A DNA stretch of 64,000 bases from Streptomyces sp. NBC_01454 (GTDB taxonomy: Bacteria; Actinomycetota; Actinomycetes; Streptomycetales; Streptomycetaceae). The stretch spans positions 4,960,001-5,024,000 of the forward strand of contig NZ_CP109460.1 of assembly GCF_036227565.1 (NCBI RefSeq), written 5' to 3'. Numbering within the stretch: the first letter of the stretch is position 1; each line of letters begins with the position of its first letter. Positions 8,714 to 17,404 of this stretch are shown here, piece after piece. The translations under genes and the position numbers were made by a program. The notes under the pieces were generated by a model. It saw nothing but the letters and a program-made list of their open reading frames with translations. It was not told the origin of the DNA and searched no databases.

Positions 8714-9048
8714 GGGATCACTCCTGGTAGCGGCACGCTCACCGGCGTACCCCCGTTAGCAGAATGTTCTCCGACTTCCTACATCAGCCTGCCGGTGGTC
8801 GGCGACCGCTCCGGGCGAACTATGTCCCGAAATGGAGGGGGGTCAGGGACTTATATGTGCGAGCGCCCCCGTGCTGACCTGCAAGAACGCCGTCCCGTGG
8901 GGGCGTTGGTCACAATCCTGGGGGGGATTGGGTCGCGATCTCGTTAACGAGTGGCGCAGGTCACGCCGTGTCGCCGCCTGTATGCACATGACAGCGAAGG
9001 GTGTGCGCCGGGCGGGAGTTGGTCCGTTTTGCGAGTGAGGGCGGGGCG
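8714..9048. other. Intergenic region, promoter for the small-protein operon
   Basis: No credible gene. The part next to 8713 should contain the minus-strand promoter of the 36-codon gene and its partner; I could not fix a -10/-35 pair with confidence. The remainder runs into the degenerate repeat array beside the thiolase gene. Open frames here are Arg/Pro-rich and lack ribosome sites. Confidence 0.4.
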
Positions 9049-9313
9049 GGCGCTCGTGTTCCGCGCCCGGACCCCGCCTCCGCCACGGCTCGGCTCGGCC
9101 GCGTGTGCTTCGGGGCGGTTTTCTTCGCTTCTGCGGAGGGTGGATGCCGGGGCACTCGTTCCTCGCACCCGACCCCTACCCTCCGCTACGGCTCAGCTCA
9201 GCCGCTCGTGTTCATGGTCGCGCTGAGCTTCGCCTCCGCTGCGGGCGGATGCCGGGCACTCGTTCCTCGCACCCCGACCTCCACCCTCCGCTACGGCTCA
9301 GCTCAGCCGCTCG
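9049..9313 (-). repeat. Three degenerate tandem copies derived from the thiolase 3' end
   Basis: The segment 9247-9313, which includes the last thiolase codons and stop, is nearly duplicated at 9142-9208 (shared core CTCCGCTACGGCTCAGCTCA) with a 105-base offset. A third, more diverged copy begins near 9049. Each copy has the order GCACTCGTTCC, a C-rich stretch, CTACGGCTCAG, and ends near GCCGCTCG. The copy touching the gene supplies its C-terminus; the others are non-coding downstream sequence. Confidence 0.7.
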
Positions 9314-10518
9314 ATGACCATCGCCATGCCCTGGCCGCCGCCCACGCACATCGTTTCCAGGCCGAACTGCTTGTCGTGCCACTGGAGGGAGTTGATGAGG
9401 GTGGTGGTGATCCGGGCGCCGGTCATGCCGAAGGGGTGGCCGACGGCGATGGCGCCGCCGTTGATGTTCAGGCGGTCCAGGTCGATGCCCAAGTCGCGGT
9501 AGGACGGGATGACCTGGGCGGCGAACGCCTCGTTGATCTCGACCAGGTCGATGTCGGAGACCGAGAGGCCGGCCCGCCGCAGGGCCTGCTTGCTGGCCTC
9601 GACCGGGCCGTAGCCCATGATCTCGGGGGACAGGCCCGAGACGCCGGTGGAGACGATCCGGGCCAGCGGCGTCAGGCCCAGCTCGCGCGCCTTGGTGTCG
9701 GACATGATGACCAGCGCCGCGGCACCGTCGTTCAGCGGGCAGCAGTTGCCGGCGGTCACCAGGCCGTCGGGGCGGAAGACCGGCTTGAGGCCGGAGACGC
9801 CCTCGACGGTGACGCCCGCGCGCGGGCCGTCGTCCTTGGTGACGACCGTGCCGTCCGACAGCGTGACCGGGGTGATCTCCCGCTCCCAGAACCCGTTGTT
9901 GATCGCCTTCTCGGCGAGGTTCTGGGACCGGACGCCGAACTCGTCCATGTCCTGGCGGGTGACGCCCTTGAGGCGGGCGAGGTTCTCCGCGGTCTGGCCC
10001 ATGGAGATGTACGCGTCCGGGATCAGGCCGTCCTCGCGCGGGTCGCGCCAGCCGGCGCCCGCCTCCTCGGCGCGTGCCGCGGTACGGGCCTCGGCGTCGG
10101 CGAAGAGCGGGTTGTGGGTGTCCGGCAGGCCGTCGGAGCTGCCCTTGACGCTGCGCGAGACGGTCTCCACACCGGCGGAGATGAAGACGTCGCCCTCGCC
10201 CGCCTTGATGGCGTGCAGCGCCATGCGGGTCGTCTGGAGCGAGGAGGAACAGTAACGGGTGATGGTGCAGCCCGGGAGGTGGTCCATCCCCATCTGGACG
10301 GCCACGATGCGGCCGAGGTTGTGGCCCTGCTCGCCGCCGGGCAGGCCGCAGCCGAGCATCAGGTCGTCGATGTCCTTCGGGTCCAGCTCGGGGACCTTGG
10401 CCAGGGCGGTCTGGATGATCTGCGCGGTCAGATCGTCCGGGCGCACCTCCTTGAGCGAGCCCTTGAAGGCGCGGCCGATCGGGGAGCGGGCGGCTGAGAC
10501 GATCACGGCTTCGGGCAT
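9298..10518 (-). CDS. Acetyl-CoA acetyltransferase (thiolase)
   Basis: Thiolase of 406 residues, the normal family length. It condenses two acetyl-CoA or cleaves 3-ketoacyl-CoA in fatty acid metabolism. The acyl-accepting cysteine lies in [13 protein letters not shown] near residue 90, the histidine in [18 protein letters not shown] near residue 355, and the second cysteine in [17 protein letters not shown] at the C-terminus. The ATG at 10518 ([20 protein letters not shown]) has GGAG five bases upstream; a GTG directly before it is also in frame. Its 3' end lies inside a tandem repeat array, so the last codons are part of a repeated unit. It has no operon partner. Confidence 0.92.
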   Translation of the reverse strand: MPEAVIVSAARSPIGRAFKGSLKEVRPDDLTAQIIQTALAKVPELDPKDIDDLMLGCGLPGGEQGHNLGRIVAVQMGMDHLPGCTITRYCSSSLQTTRMALHAIKAGEGDVFISAGVETVSRSVKGSSDGLPDTHNPLFADAEARTAARAEEAGAGWRDPREDGLIPDAYISMGQTAENLARLKGVTRQDMDEFGVRSQNLAEKAINNGFWEREITPVTLSDGTVVTKDDGPRAGVTVEGVSGLKPVFRPDGLVTAGNCCPLNDGAAALVIMSDTKARELGLTPLARIVSTGVSGLSPEIMGYGPVEASKQALRRAGLSVSDIDLVEINEAFAAQVIPSYRDLGIDLDRLNINGGAIAVGHPFGMTGARITTTLINSLQWHDKQFGLETMCVGGGQGMAMVIERLS

Positions 10519-10750
10519 CACGGCTCCAGAGGGCGAGAAGGAACGGCGCGGGGCGCCTCGTTGCGAAGTGGTCGGGCGACGTAATGGGCAGGACTGTGTG
10601 GGAAGTTACCTGCACGTACTGCTGAGGTCACGGGGTGCGCCCTGTGATGCGGGCCTCTTTTCTAAGCGAGCGCTTATGGAAACAGGGCGGGACCGCCGGG
10701 TATTCCCGTACGGCCCGCCCCGGTGCCGCGTCCGCCGGCCTGCCGCGGCG

Positions 10751-11764
10751 TCAGCCCGTGACCGCGGACGGATCCGTCGGCTCCGCCGCCGGCAGCTGGC
10801 GCCGCCTGCGGTGCTTGAGCAGCGCCCAGGGGGCGCGGGAGGCGGTGACCTCGGTACCGCCCTCGGAAGCCGCCTCGGCGGCCGCCTGCTCGACCGGCAG
10901 CAGCCCCTCGCCACGGGCGGGCTCCGGCCGCTCCTCCTCCGGCCACAGGCCCAGTGAGGCGCACAGCGTCGGCAGCATGGCCATCGCGGCGGTGGCGTAG
11001 CCCTCGGCGGACGGGTGGTAGTTGTCGGGCCCGAACAGCTCCCGTGGACGCGCCTCGAACTCCGGCCCGAGCAGATCGCCCAGCGAGACCGTCCGGCCGC
11101 CGCTCTCGACCGCGCCGATCGTCTGGGCGGCGGCCAGCTGCCGCGACAGCCGCCGGGCCACCCAGCGCAGCGGCTGGTAGACCGGTTCGATGGTGCCCAG
11201 GTCGGGGCAGGTGCCGACGATCACCTCGCAGCCGGCCGCGCGCAGCGCGCGCACCGCCTCGCAGAGATGGCGCACGGACCGGGCGAGCGGCATCCGGTGG
11301 GTGACGTCATTGGCGCCGATCATGATGACGCAGACGTCCGGGGTGGTGGCGGCATCCGCCAGCATCAGCTCCACCTGGCGCGCCAGGTCGTCCGACTGCG
11401 CTCCGGGCAGTGCCACATTGCGGAGGTCGACGGGCAGCTCGGCCAGTGCGGCCAGTCCGGAGGCGAGCAGCGCGCCCGGGGTCTGGGACGTGCGGTGCAC
11501 TCCCTGGCCGGCGGCGGTGGAGTCGCCGAGGAAGCCCAGCCGCAGCGGCGGGCGGTCGGTGCGGTGGCCGAAGGCGGCGCCGTAGCGGCCGTCGGCGCAC
11601 GGCGGGATGTCGCTGGAGCCGCCGACCGTGCGGCGGGCCAGCCGGACCTCGGTCAGCAGCACACCGACGGTGGCGACGCCGAGCAGCCCGACCCCGCCGC
11701 CGCCGAACGCGGCCGCGGTGGCGATCCGCCGGGCCACTCTCGCCCTGGACATCGTCATCGGCAT
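10751..11764 (-). CDS. SGNH/GDSL family hydrolase, membrane-anchored or secreted
   Basis: 337 residues with an N-terminal basic stretch and a membrane helix (GGGGVGLLGVATVGVLL, about residues 18-34), so it is probably anchored outside the membrane. SGNH blocks are clear: block I LGFLGDSTAAGQGV with the nucleophile Ser, block III IMIGANDVTHR with Asn, and block V DNYHPSAEGYA with the Asp-His pair. Such enzymes are esterases or lipases; the substrate is not evident. The ATG at 11764 is chosen because GGAGG lies ten bases upstream; two further in-frame ATGs occur within 12 bases. It is divergent from cystathionine beta-synthase. Confidence 0.85.
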   Translation of the reverse strand: MPMTMSRARVARRIATAAAFGGGGVGLLGVATVGVLLTEVRLARRTVGGSSDIPPCADGRYGAAFGHRTDRPPLRLGFLGDSTAAGQGVHRTSQTPGALLASGLAALAELPVDLRNVALPGAQSDDLARQVELMLADAATTPDVCVIMIGANDVTHRMPLARSVRHLCEAVRALRAAGCEVIVGTCPDLGTIEPVYQPLRWVARRLSRQLAAAQTIGAVESGGRTVSLGDLLGPEFEARPRELFGPDNYHPSAEGYATAAMAMLPTLCASLGLWPEEERPEPARGEGLLPVEQAAAEAASEGGTEVTASRAPWALLKHRRRRQLPAAEPTDPSAVTG

Positions 11765-11854
11765 GGGCCGGGCACCTCCCCGCGCAGTGCGGGCGCGCCG
11801 CGGCCCCGGGGGGCCGGACGCGCTCCGGTTCGGCAAGAACTCCTACAACAGGGT

Positions 11855-11881
11855 GTTGCCCGTTCCTGCACGGAACGCAAC
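11855..11881. promoter_or_regulatory. Inverted repeat in the promoter region of cystathionine beta-synthase
   Basis: GTTGC-CC-GTTCC and GGAACGCAAC form a 10-base inverted repeat with a two-base bulge around TGCAC. It sits in the gap between the SGNH hydrolase and the CBS gene, about 30 bases before a TAGGCT hexamer at about 11912 that could be the -10 of the CBS promoter. It may be an operator, but I cannot assign a regulator. Confidence 0.35.
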
Positions 11882-11961
11882 GCACCCTTCCTCTAACGGA
11901 CCCGGGCAATAGGCTGGCCGCACGGGCGCAGGAGAGCGTGCCCCCGACCGCGGAGACCACC

Positions 11962-13350
11962 GTGCAGTTTTACGATTCGATGATTGAGCTAGTCGGCAAC
12001 ACCCCGCTCGTGCGGCTCAACAGCGTCACTCGAGGGATCCAGGCCACCGTCCTGGCGAAGGTCGAGTACTTCAACCCCGGCGGGTCGGTGAAGGACCGGA
12101 TCGCCGTGCGGATGATCGAGGCCGCCGAGCAGTCGGGTGAGTTGCAGCCCGGCGGCACCATCGTCGAGCCGACATCCGGCAACACCGGTGTGGGCCTGGC
12201 GATCGTCGCCCAGCAAAAGGGATACAAGTGCATCTTCGTCTGCCCGGACAAGGTGTCCACGGACAAGATCAATGTGCTGCGGGCCTACGGCGCCGAGGTG
12301 GTGGTGTGCCCGACCGCCGTGGACCCCGAGCACCCGGACTCGTACTACAACGTCTCGGACCGGCTGGTGCGCGAGACGCCCGGGGCCTGGAAGCCGGACC
12401 AGTACAGCAACCCGAACAACCCGCGCTCCCACTACGAGAGCACCGGCCCCGAGCTGTGGGCGCAGACGGAGGGGCGGATCACCCACTTCGTGACGGGCGT
12501 CGGCACCGGCGGCACGATCAGCGGCACCGGCCGCTATCTGAAGGACGCCAGCGACGGCCGGGTCAAGGTCATCGGGGCCGACCCGGAGGGCTCGGTCTAC
12601 AGCGGCGGCTCCGGGCGCCCGTATCTGATCGAGGGCGTCGGTGAGGACTTCTGGCCGACCGCCTACGACCGCACCGTCGCGGACGAGATCGTCGCGGTCT
12701 CGGACAAGGACGCCTTCCAGATGACCCGGCGGCTGGCCAAGGAGGAGGGCCTGCTCGTCGGCGGCTCCTGCGGGATGGCCGTGGTGGGTGCGCTGGAGGT
12801 CGCCTCGAAGCTCGGCCCGGACGATGTGGTGGTCGTGCTGCTGCCCGACAGCGGCCGTGGCTATCTCTCCAAGATCTTCAACGATGAGTGGATGGCCGAC
12901 TACGGCTTCCTGGAGGAGGGCGGCCCCGCGGCGCGGGTCGGCGAGGTGCTCCAGCACAAGGAGGGCGCACTGCCCTCGCTGGTGCACATGCACCCGGAGG
13001 AGACCGTCGGCGAGGCGATCGAGGTGCTGCGCGAGTACGGCGTCTCGCAGATGCCGATCGTCAAGCCCGGTGCCGGGCACCCCGATGTGATGGCCGCCGA
13101 GGTCGTCGGCTCGGTGGTCGAGCGTGAGCTGCTGGACGCGCTGTTCACCCAGCGCGCCTCGCTGAGCGACCCGCTGGAGAAGCACATGTGCCCGCCGCTG
13201 CCGCAGGTCGGCTCCGGCGAGCCGGTCGCCGATCTGATGGCGGTGCTGGAGAACGCGGACGCGGCGATCGTCCTCGTCGAGGGCAAGCCGAAGGGCGTGG
13301 TGAGCCGGCAGGACCTGCTGGCCTATCTGGCCCGCGAGGCCGGCAAGTAG
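11962..13350 (+). CDS. Cystathionine beta-synthase
   Basis: 462-residue PLP enzyme that condenses serine with homocysteine to cystathionine in transsulfuration. The catalytic part (about residues 1-320) has the PLP lysine in NPGGSVKDRIA (Lys44), the substrate loop EPTSGNTGVGLA and the phosphate-binding GVGTGGTISGTGRYL. A C-terminal pair of CBS domains follows (about residues 330-460), containing MHPEETVGEAIEVLREYGV and PKGVVSRQDLLAYL, as in actinobacterial and animal enzymes; it has no haem-binding N-terminus. The GTG at 11962 has GGAG six bases upstream. A cysteine synthase would be shorter and lack the CBS pair. Two hairpins follow. Confidence 0.92.
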   Translation: MQFYDSMIELVGNTPLVRLNSVTRGIQATVLAKVEYFNPGGSVKDRIAVRMIEAAEQSGELQPGGTIVEPTSGNTGVGLAIVAQQKGYKCIFVCPDKVSTDKINVLRAYGAEVVVCPTAVDPEHPDSYYNVSDRLVRETPGAWKPDQYSNPNNPRSHYESTGPELWAQTEGRITHFVTGVGTGGTISGTGRYLKDASDGRVKVIGADPEGSVYSGGSGRPYLIEGVGEDFWPTAYDRTVADEIVAVSDKDAFQMTRRLAKEEGLLVGGSCGMAVVGALEVASKLGPDDVVVVLLPDSGRGYLSKIFNDEWMADYGFLEEGGPAARVGEVLQHKEGALPSLVHMHPEETVGEAIEVLREYGVSQMPIVKPGAGHPDVMAAEVVGSVVERELLDALFTQRASLSDPLEKHMCPPLPQVGSGEPVADLMAVLENADAAIVLVEGKPKGVVSRQDLLAYLAREAGK

Positions 13351-13355
13351 CGGTT

Positions 13356-13391
13356 CTTCCGGCGGCTGCCGTGCGCGGCGGCCGCCGGAAG
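13356..13391 (+). terminator. Hairpin after cystathionine beta-synthase
   Basis: CTTCCGGCGGC at 13356-13366 pairs with GCCGCCGGAAG at 13381-13391 across a 14-base loop, six bases after the CBS stop codon. No T-run follows. Confidence 0.65.
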
Positions 13392-13393
13392 CA

Positions 13394-13442
13394 GCCCGTT
13401 TCCGCAGTCGGCACGGCGTGAAGTCGCCGGCGGGAAACGGGC
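13394..13442. terminator. Second hairpin in the convergent gap
   Basis: GCCCGTTTCC at 13394-13403 is complementary to GGAAACGGGC ending at 13442, with a 29-base interior. Following the first hairpin, it may back up termination of CBS or terminate the convergent gene arriving from 14116. The rest of the gap to 13690 holds nothing I can recognise. Confidence 0.45.
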
Positions 13443-13690
13443 CGTCACCGCACCGTGCACGCAGGCGTCACGCGTCCGCAGCACGGGCTTAACACGCCTC
13501 CGGCACAGTGGTGTGCACGGCGACAAGGGCCTCCGGAGCGGCTCCCGGACCTCCAGCTCGCCGCCGGATGCGACGACCGGCCCTGACCCGGCGCGCGTCC
13601 CTCGCGGGGACCGCCGTCGTCCCGCCCCCGGTTCACTCCGGGGTGCGGCGGTCCCCGCCACAGCCTTCCCGCCCGGTCTCCGTCGCGGCC

Positions 13691-14116
13691 TCAGTGCGCC
13701 GCGCCGCCGCGGCGGTCCGTCCCCGCCCCCGGGGTCCCCGTCCCTGGGCTGCGCAGGCCCGCGCTGTGGGCGGCGTTGACGCCGGCGATCCCCGCCCAGC
13801 ACACGATCAGGCCCGCCAGTCCGGCCTCGCCCACCGCGATCGCGGACAGCGGGACGGCCAGCACCAGCGAGAGGGTGGCGAACCCGAAGCGCTGCCAGAA
13901 GGCGTGGACCTCGCTCTCCGGGCGCGCCGGCCGGGCCCCGCGCGCGACCTGGACCTGCTGTTCTGCGAGGTGCCGGCGCACCCGCCGGTCGACGTTCTCC
14001 TCGACCTTCTCCAGGAAGGACTCCAGCAGCTCCGGCTCGTAGTCCGGCCCCAGCTCCCGGCGGGTCTGGAGGGTCGCGTCGAGCTCTCTGCGCAGATCGG
14101 GGTCGTGTGTCGCCAT
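13691..14116 (-). CDS. Small integral membrane protein, hypothetical
   Basis: 141 residues. The N-terminal half is a charged helical cytoplasmic segment (DPDLRRELDATLQTRRELG, then EPELLESFLEKVEENVDRRV). Two membrane helices follow (FGFATLSLVLAVPLSAIAV and GLAGLIVCWAGIAGVNAAHS), then a disordered Gly/Thr-rich tail. The layout matches small actinobacterial proteins of unknown function near the cell envelope. The ATG at 14116 lies seven bases after a TACGCT hexamer and has no ribosome site, suggesting a leaderless transcript. I cannot name a function. Confidence 0.65.
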   Translation of the reverse strand: MATHDPDLRRELDATLQTRRELGPDYEPELLESFLEKVEENVDRRVRRHLAEQQVQVARGARPARPESEVHAFWQRFGFATLSLVLAVPLSAIAVGEAGLAGLIVCWAGIAGVNAAHSAGLRSPGTGTPGAGTDRRGGAAH

Positions 14117-14157
14117 GGGGCCGAGCGTACGCACGCCGGGCGGGCGGCGCGGTAGGG

Positions 14158-15573
14158 CTAGCCCCCGGATCCGGCGGGGGAGCGCTCACCGGGCGGCGCC
14201 GTCGCCGGTTCCGGGAGGCGCGCGGTGTCGCGGCGGGCGACCACCCAGTAGACGACGGCCGGCACGGCGAGCCCGACGAGCCAGGAGATATCGGCGCCGC
14301 CCAGCGGCGCCACCAGCGGACCGGTGTAGAAGTGCGTGGCCAGGAAGGGGAGTTGGGCCAGCACGCCGAAGGCGTAGACGGCCAGCGCCCGGAGGTTCCA
14401 GGCACCGTAGCGGCCGCCGGGGTCGCTCAGCGCCGGGATGTCGTAGCGCTCCTTGGAGATCAGGTAGTAGTCGACCAGATTGATCGCCGACCAGGGCGTG
14501 AAGAAGGTCAGCAGGAAGAGCAGGAAGTCCTTGAAGGCCGTCAGGAACGAGTCCTTGCCCAGGAGGGCGACGGCGGTGCCGGCGGCCATGATTCCCGCGA
14601 TGTACGCGGCCCGCCCGCGCGGGGAGAGGGTGCGCTGCCCCCGGAAGCCGCTGACGCCGGTGACCAGCGACATGAAACCGCCATAGGTGTTCAGGACGTT
14701 GATGGTGAGTTTGCCGAGGGCGATGACGAAGTACAGGAGCGAGGCGGTCAGTCCGGCGCCGCCCAGGCCGACGACGTAACCGACCTCGTGCCCCACGAAC
14801 GCGGTGGGCGCCGCGGCCGCCGCCAGCGCGCCGAACGTCATCGACCACTGCGAGCCGAGCACCGTGCCGGACAGCGTCCACCAGAAGGTGGCGCGCGCCG
14901 AGGTGTGCCGCGGCAGATAGCGCGAGTAGTCGGCGACGTACGGGCCGAACGCCAGCTGCCAGGAGGCCGAGAGCGAGACGGCCAGCAGGAACACCGGCAG
15001 CCCGAAGCGGTGGTCGGCCAGCAGCGCACCGAGGTCGGCGCGCTGCAGCAGCCGGATGCCCAGGTAGACGAAGGTCAGCGCGCAGACCAGGCCGGCGATC
15101 CTGCCCAGGGCGTGGATGAGGCGGTAGCCGACGGCCGCGGCGACGGCGGTGACCGCGGCGAACAGCACGATCCCGGGCGTCTCGCCGAGGTGCGTCAGCT
15201 CGCCGACCGCCTGCCCGGCCAGCACACTGCCGCCCGCGAAGAAGCCGATGTACATCACGATGACCAGCGCCAGTGGGACGGCCGCACCGCGCACCCCGAA
15301 CTGCGCCCGCGAGGTGATCATCTGAGGGAGCCCCAGCCGCGGCCCCTGGGCGGAGTGCAGCGCCATCACCGCGCCGCCCAGGAGGTTGCCGAGCAGCAGC
15401 CCGATCAGGGACCAGCAGGCGTTCGCCCCGAAGACGACGGCCAGCGCGCCGGTGACGACGGCGGTGATCTGGAGGTTGGCGCCCAGCCAGAGCGTGAACT
15501 GGCTGACCGCGCGGCCGTGCCGTTCGCCGTCCGGAACGACGTCGATGGAGTGCTGTTCGACCACACCTGCCAT
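14158..15573 (-). CDS. NCS1-family permease (nucleobase/allantoin/hydantoin/urocanate type)
   Basis: 471-residue transporter with about 12 membrane helices, belonging to the nucleobase:cation symporter-1 family. Features include SQFTLWLGANLQITAVVTGA at the N-terminus, TSRAQFGVRGA after helix 2, and FFTPWSAINLVDYYLISKER near helix 10, a family signature. NCS1 substrates include cytosine, allantoin and hydantoins, and a urocanate transporter of this family is, to my knowledge, known in Pseudomonas. The ATG at 15573 has GAGG seven bases upstream. Its promoter shares a motif with the betaine-type importer (23.2 kb) and hutU (31.7 kb), so an imidazole-type substrate is my preferred inference. Confidence 0.82.
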   Translation of the reverse strand: MAGVVEQHSIDVVPDGERHGRAVSQFTLWLGANLQITAVVTGALAVVFGANACWSLIGLLLGNLLGGAVMALHSAQGPRLGLPQMITSRAQFGVRGAAVPLALVIVMYIGFFAGGSVLAGQAVGELTHLGETPGIVLFAAVTAVAAAVGYRLIHALGRIAGLVCALTFVYLGIRLLQRADLGALLADHRFGLPVFLLAVSLSASWQLAFGPYVADYSRYLPRHTSARATFWWTLSGTVLGSQWSMTFGALAAAAAPTAFVGHEVGYVVGLGGAGLTASLLYFVIALGKLTINVLNTYGGFMSLVTGVSGFRGQRTLSPRGRAAYIAGIMAAGTAVALLGKDSFLTAFKDFLLFLLTFFTPWSAINLVDYYLISKERYDIPALSDPGGRYGAWNLRALAVYAFGVLAQLPFLATHFYTGPLVAPLGGADISWLVGLAVPAVVYWVVARRDTARLPEPATAPPGERSPAGSGG

Positions 15574-15595
15574 GGATCCGCCTCGCGTCGCGCGC

Positions 15596-15643
15596 CTGTA
15601 TGGATTCATGCAGGATCGATGGCGGTGAATGGAAGGTCAATAG
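15596..15643 (-). promoter_or_regulatory. Promoter and shared motif of the NCS1 permease
   Basis: Read on the minus strand: TATTGACC (-35 TTGACC), then CCATTCACCGCCATCGATC, then an inverted repeat whose plus-strand arms are CTGTAT (15596-15601) and ATGCAG (15608-15613). The ATTCACCG-CATC-AT part closely matches the hutU promoter. The order TCAATAGGTGG, GTGAATRG and CTGYAT-N6-ATGCAG matches the region upstream of the ABC importer at 23173-23220. This looks like one operator family. Confidence 0.55.
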
Positions 15644-15667
15644 GTGGGGGCGGTCGAAAGGCCGGCG

Positions 15668-15693
15668 GCCGGCCCCGGCGGACCGGGGCCGGC
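15668..15693 (-). terminator. Terminator of the cysteine dioxygenase operon
   Basis: A perfect 11-base stem (GCCGGCCCCGG and complement) with a CGGA loop lies 26 bases past the stop of the minus-strand cysteine dioxygenase gene. Confidence 0.75.
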
Positions 15694-15718
15694 GGACCGG
15701 ACGGGCCGTCAGGCGGCG

Positions 15719-16276
15719 CTAAGCCGCACGTGCCCCGTCCATCGGCCGCAGCTCGTCCGCGTACGAGACCGAGACCCGCCGCATCAGCCCGTCGTCGGTG
15801 ATGTCGTACTGGCCCAGGCGCCACAGCGGCGGCGAATAGGCGTGCACGGACACCGCGTCGTCGGTCGCGCCGGTGAGGCGGTGGATGTGCTCGGGGCCGA
15901 AGCAGAACGAGGCGCCCGCGCCGACGGCGGTGGCCAGGTGCTCGCCGCCGATCCGGGGGTTGGACTCGGTCAGCATGCCCTGGACGACGCCCACCGCCCC
16001 CGAGGACAGATCGTGGTCGTGCCAGCCGGTGTCGTTCTGCCGGGTCCAGCACAGCAGCCAGACGTCGACGAACTCATCGCGGTACAGGGAGGCGTAGTGG
16101 CGTTCGGTGTCGGAGAAGGCGACCTGCTCGCGCCACAGGTCCGGGCGGGCGGCGAGCGTGTCGACCAGCTCCCGCAGCTCACGTTTGTCGAGGTTGCGCT
16201 CGGGCAGTGCGGTGAACGGCTGCGCGCCGTCGGGGACCTCGCGGGCGGCATCGGCCTGGGAGGTGCGGTACGTCAT
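15719..16276 (-). CDS. Cysteine dioxygenase family (cupin)
   Basis: 185-residue cupin related to cysteine dioxygenase, which oxidises cysteine (or a related thiol) to its sulfinate. The iron-binding histidines are visible: TGWHDHDLSSG supplies His86 and His88 and FGPEHIHRL supplies a third (about residue 130-132). The length matches bacterial enzymes, which lack the Cys-Tyr crosslink of the animal form. The ATG at 16276 has AAAGGAG seven bases upstream and overlaps the stop of the amidohydrolase gene by four bases, so the two are coupled. With the LacI operator upstream, this is probably an inducible two-gene operon. The substrate could instead be 3-mercaptopropionate. Confidence 0.85.
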   Translation of the reverse strand: MTYRTSQADAAREVPDGAQPFTALPERNLDKRELRELVDTLAARPDLWREQVAFSDTERHYASLYRDEFVDVWLLCWTRQNDTGWHDHDLSSGAVGVVQGMLTESNPRIGGEHLATAVGAGASFCFGPEHIHRLTGATDDAVSVHAYSPPLWRLGQYDITDDGLMRRVSVSYADELRPMDGARAA

Positions 16277-17187
16277 CGGCGGGCTCCTTTCGTCGGGCCC
16301 AGAAGGCGGGCCGGGTTGGTGGTGCGCAGGGCGTGGATCGCGGCCCGCGCGCCGAGGTCGGGGAGGACGGGGGCGGCGTAGGGCCGGTCGCTGCCGCTGA
16401 CGACGACATCGATCCCGGCGGTCCGGACGAGGGCGTCGACCGCACGGGTCCCGTAGGAGGACGTCTCGTAGAAGACGCCGCAGTCGACCCGCCCGCGCTC
16501 CCGTCCGCCGCCGCGGGCGACCAGCCGCTCCCCGTGCAGCGGTGCCAGACCGGCCAGCGCCGCGAAGCAGACCCGCAGGTCCGGGTGGCGCGGCCGGCCG
16601 ACGGCGCGGAAGGCGAACCAGGCGGCGTGCAGCTGCTGGACGTACGGGACCAGGGCGGGCCACCAGGCGGGTGCGTCCGGGGTGCGCGGGGCCGCCCCGG
16701 GGTGGACGAACAGCGGCTTGTCCAGTGCGTCGGCGGCGTCCAGCAGCGGGGCGCAGCGGGCCCAGCCCGCGGCGTCGAGCAGCGCGGTGGCCGGGAGTTG
16801 CAGCCCCACGCAGCCGCGCGCCAGCTCGTGCCGCAGCGCCCCGGGGTCCGGGGCGGGCGTCGAGAGGCAGACCGAGGCCCAGACGCCGAAGGGGGCCGGC
16901 AGGTCCAGGGCGCCGTCGTGGAACGCGGCCAGCAGCGGGGCGGCCTCCGCGGGCGGCAGATCTTCGATGCCGAGCGGGCTGGAGAGCGACACCAGGGCCA
17001 GATCGAGGCCGTCGGCGCGGGCGAGCCGGGCGCGGGCGGCGATGTCGTGGTCGGCGGGGTCGACGGTGTACGGCGCCTCGCCGGGCAGGTGGAGCGTCCA
17101 GCCGTCGAGCCGCGGGGGCGCACTGCGGGCCCGCAGCAGCGCGAGGAACTCGGGCGGCCAGAGGTGCTGGTGGACATCGGTGGGCAC
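16273..17187 (-). CDS. Amidohydrolase-family (TIM-barrel) protein
   Basis: 304 residues of the amidohydrolase-2 type. The N-terminal metal motif is TDVHQHLWP (His6 and His8), a barrel histidine is seen in KPLFVHPGA near residue 158, and an Asp is offered in VVSGSDRPYAAP near residue 270. Relatives include decarboxylases and lactone hydrolases, so the reaction is uncertain. The GTG at 17187 has GGGAGG three bases upstream. It is the first gene of the operon with the cysteine dioxygenase and is divergent from the LacI-type regulator, across an AT-rich operator-like sequence. A role in breakdown of a sulfur-containing or acyl compound is possible. Confidence 0.78.
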   Translation of the reverse strand: MPTDVHQHLWPPEFLALLRARSAPPRLDGWTLHLPGEAPYTVDPADHDIAARARLARADGLDLALVSLSSPLGIEDLPPAEAAPLLAAFHDGALDLPAPFGVWASVCLSTPAPDPGALRHELARGCVGLQLPATALLDAAGWARCAPLLDAADALDKPLFVHPGAAPRTPDAPAWWPALVPYVQQLHAAWFAFRAVGRPRHPDLRVCFAALAGLAPLHGERLVARGGGRERGRVDCGVFYETSSYGTRAVDALVRTAGIDVVVSGSDRPYAAPVLPDLGARAAIHALRTTNPARLLGPTKGARR

Positions 17188-17261
17188 GGGCCTCCCTCGG
17201 CTGCGGGCGATGGTCCGGAGCGGCCCCGGGCGGCGGCTCCGCCGTCCCGGGCGCGCGGTAC

Positions 17262-17299
17262 TTAACCGCTTAACTGATGCGTTTAAGTGAAACGGTTAA
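17262..17299. promoter_or_regulatory. LacI-type operator between divergent genes
   Basis: An AT-rich island in otherwise GC-rich DNA carries TTAACCG at 17262-17268 and CGGTTAA at 17293-17299 as outer arms, with CTTAA (17269-17273) and TTTAAG inside. Nested palindromes with central CG steps suit LacI/GalR-family repressors. It lies about 75 bases before the amidohydrolase start and about 105 before the regulator start, so one site could control both. Confidence 0.65.
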
Positions 17300-17404
17300 C
17301 AGAGGGCGCTGTCAAGGCCGGGGCGCACCCGCCGGGCGACGGTCTTGCCCGCGCACCCCCGCATCGGGGCGGCCGCCGCCTCCTCCTTGGGTAGGCTTCC
17401 GGGC

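Noticed and set aside
8832..9038. Small plus-strand frame beside the repeat array upstream of the 36-codon gene
   Set aside because: No ribosome site, no codon bias distinct from the other frames, and it lies in a promoter/repeat region.
13443..14110. Plus-strand frames between cystathionine beta-synthase and the NCS1 permease
   Set aside because: They are antisense to a small membrane protein with clear helices and a leaderless promoter; the plus frames show no start signals.
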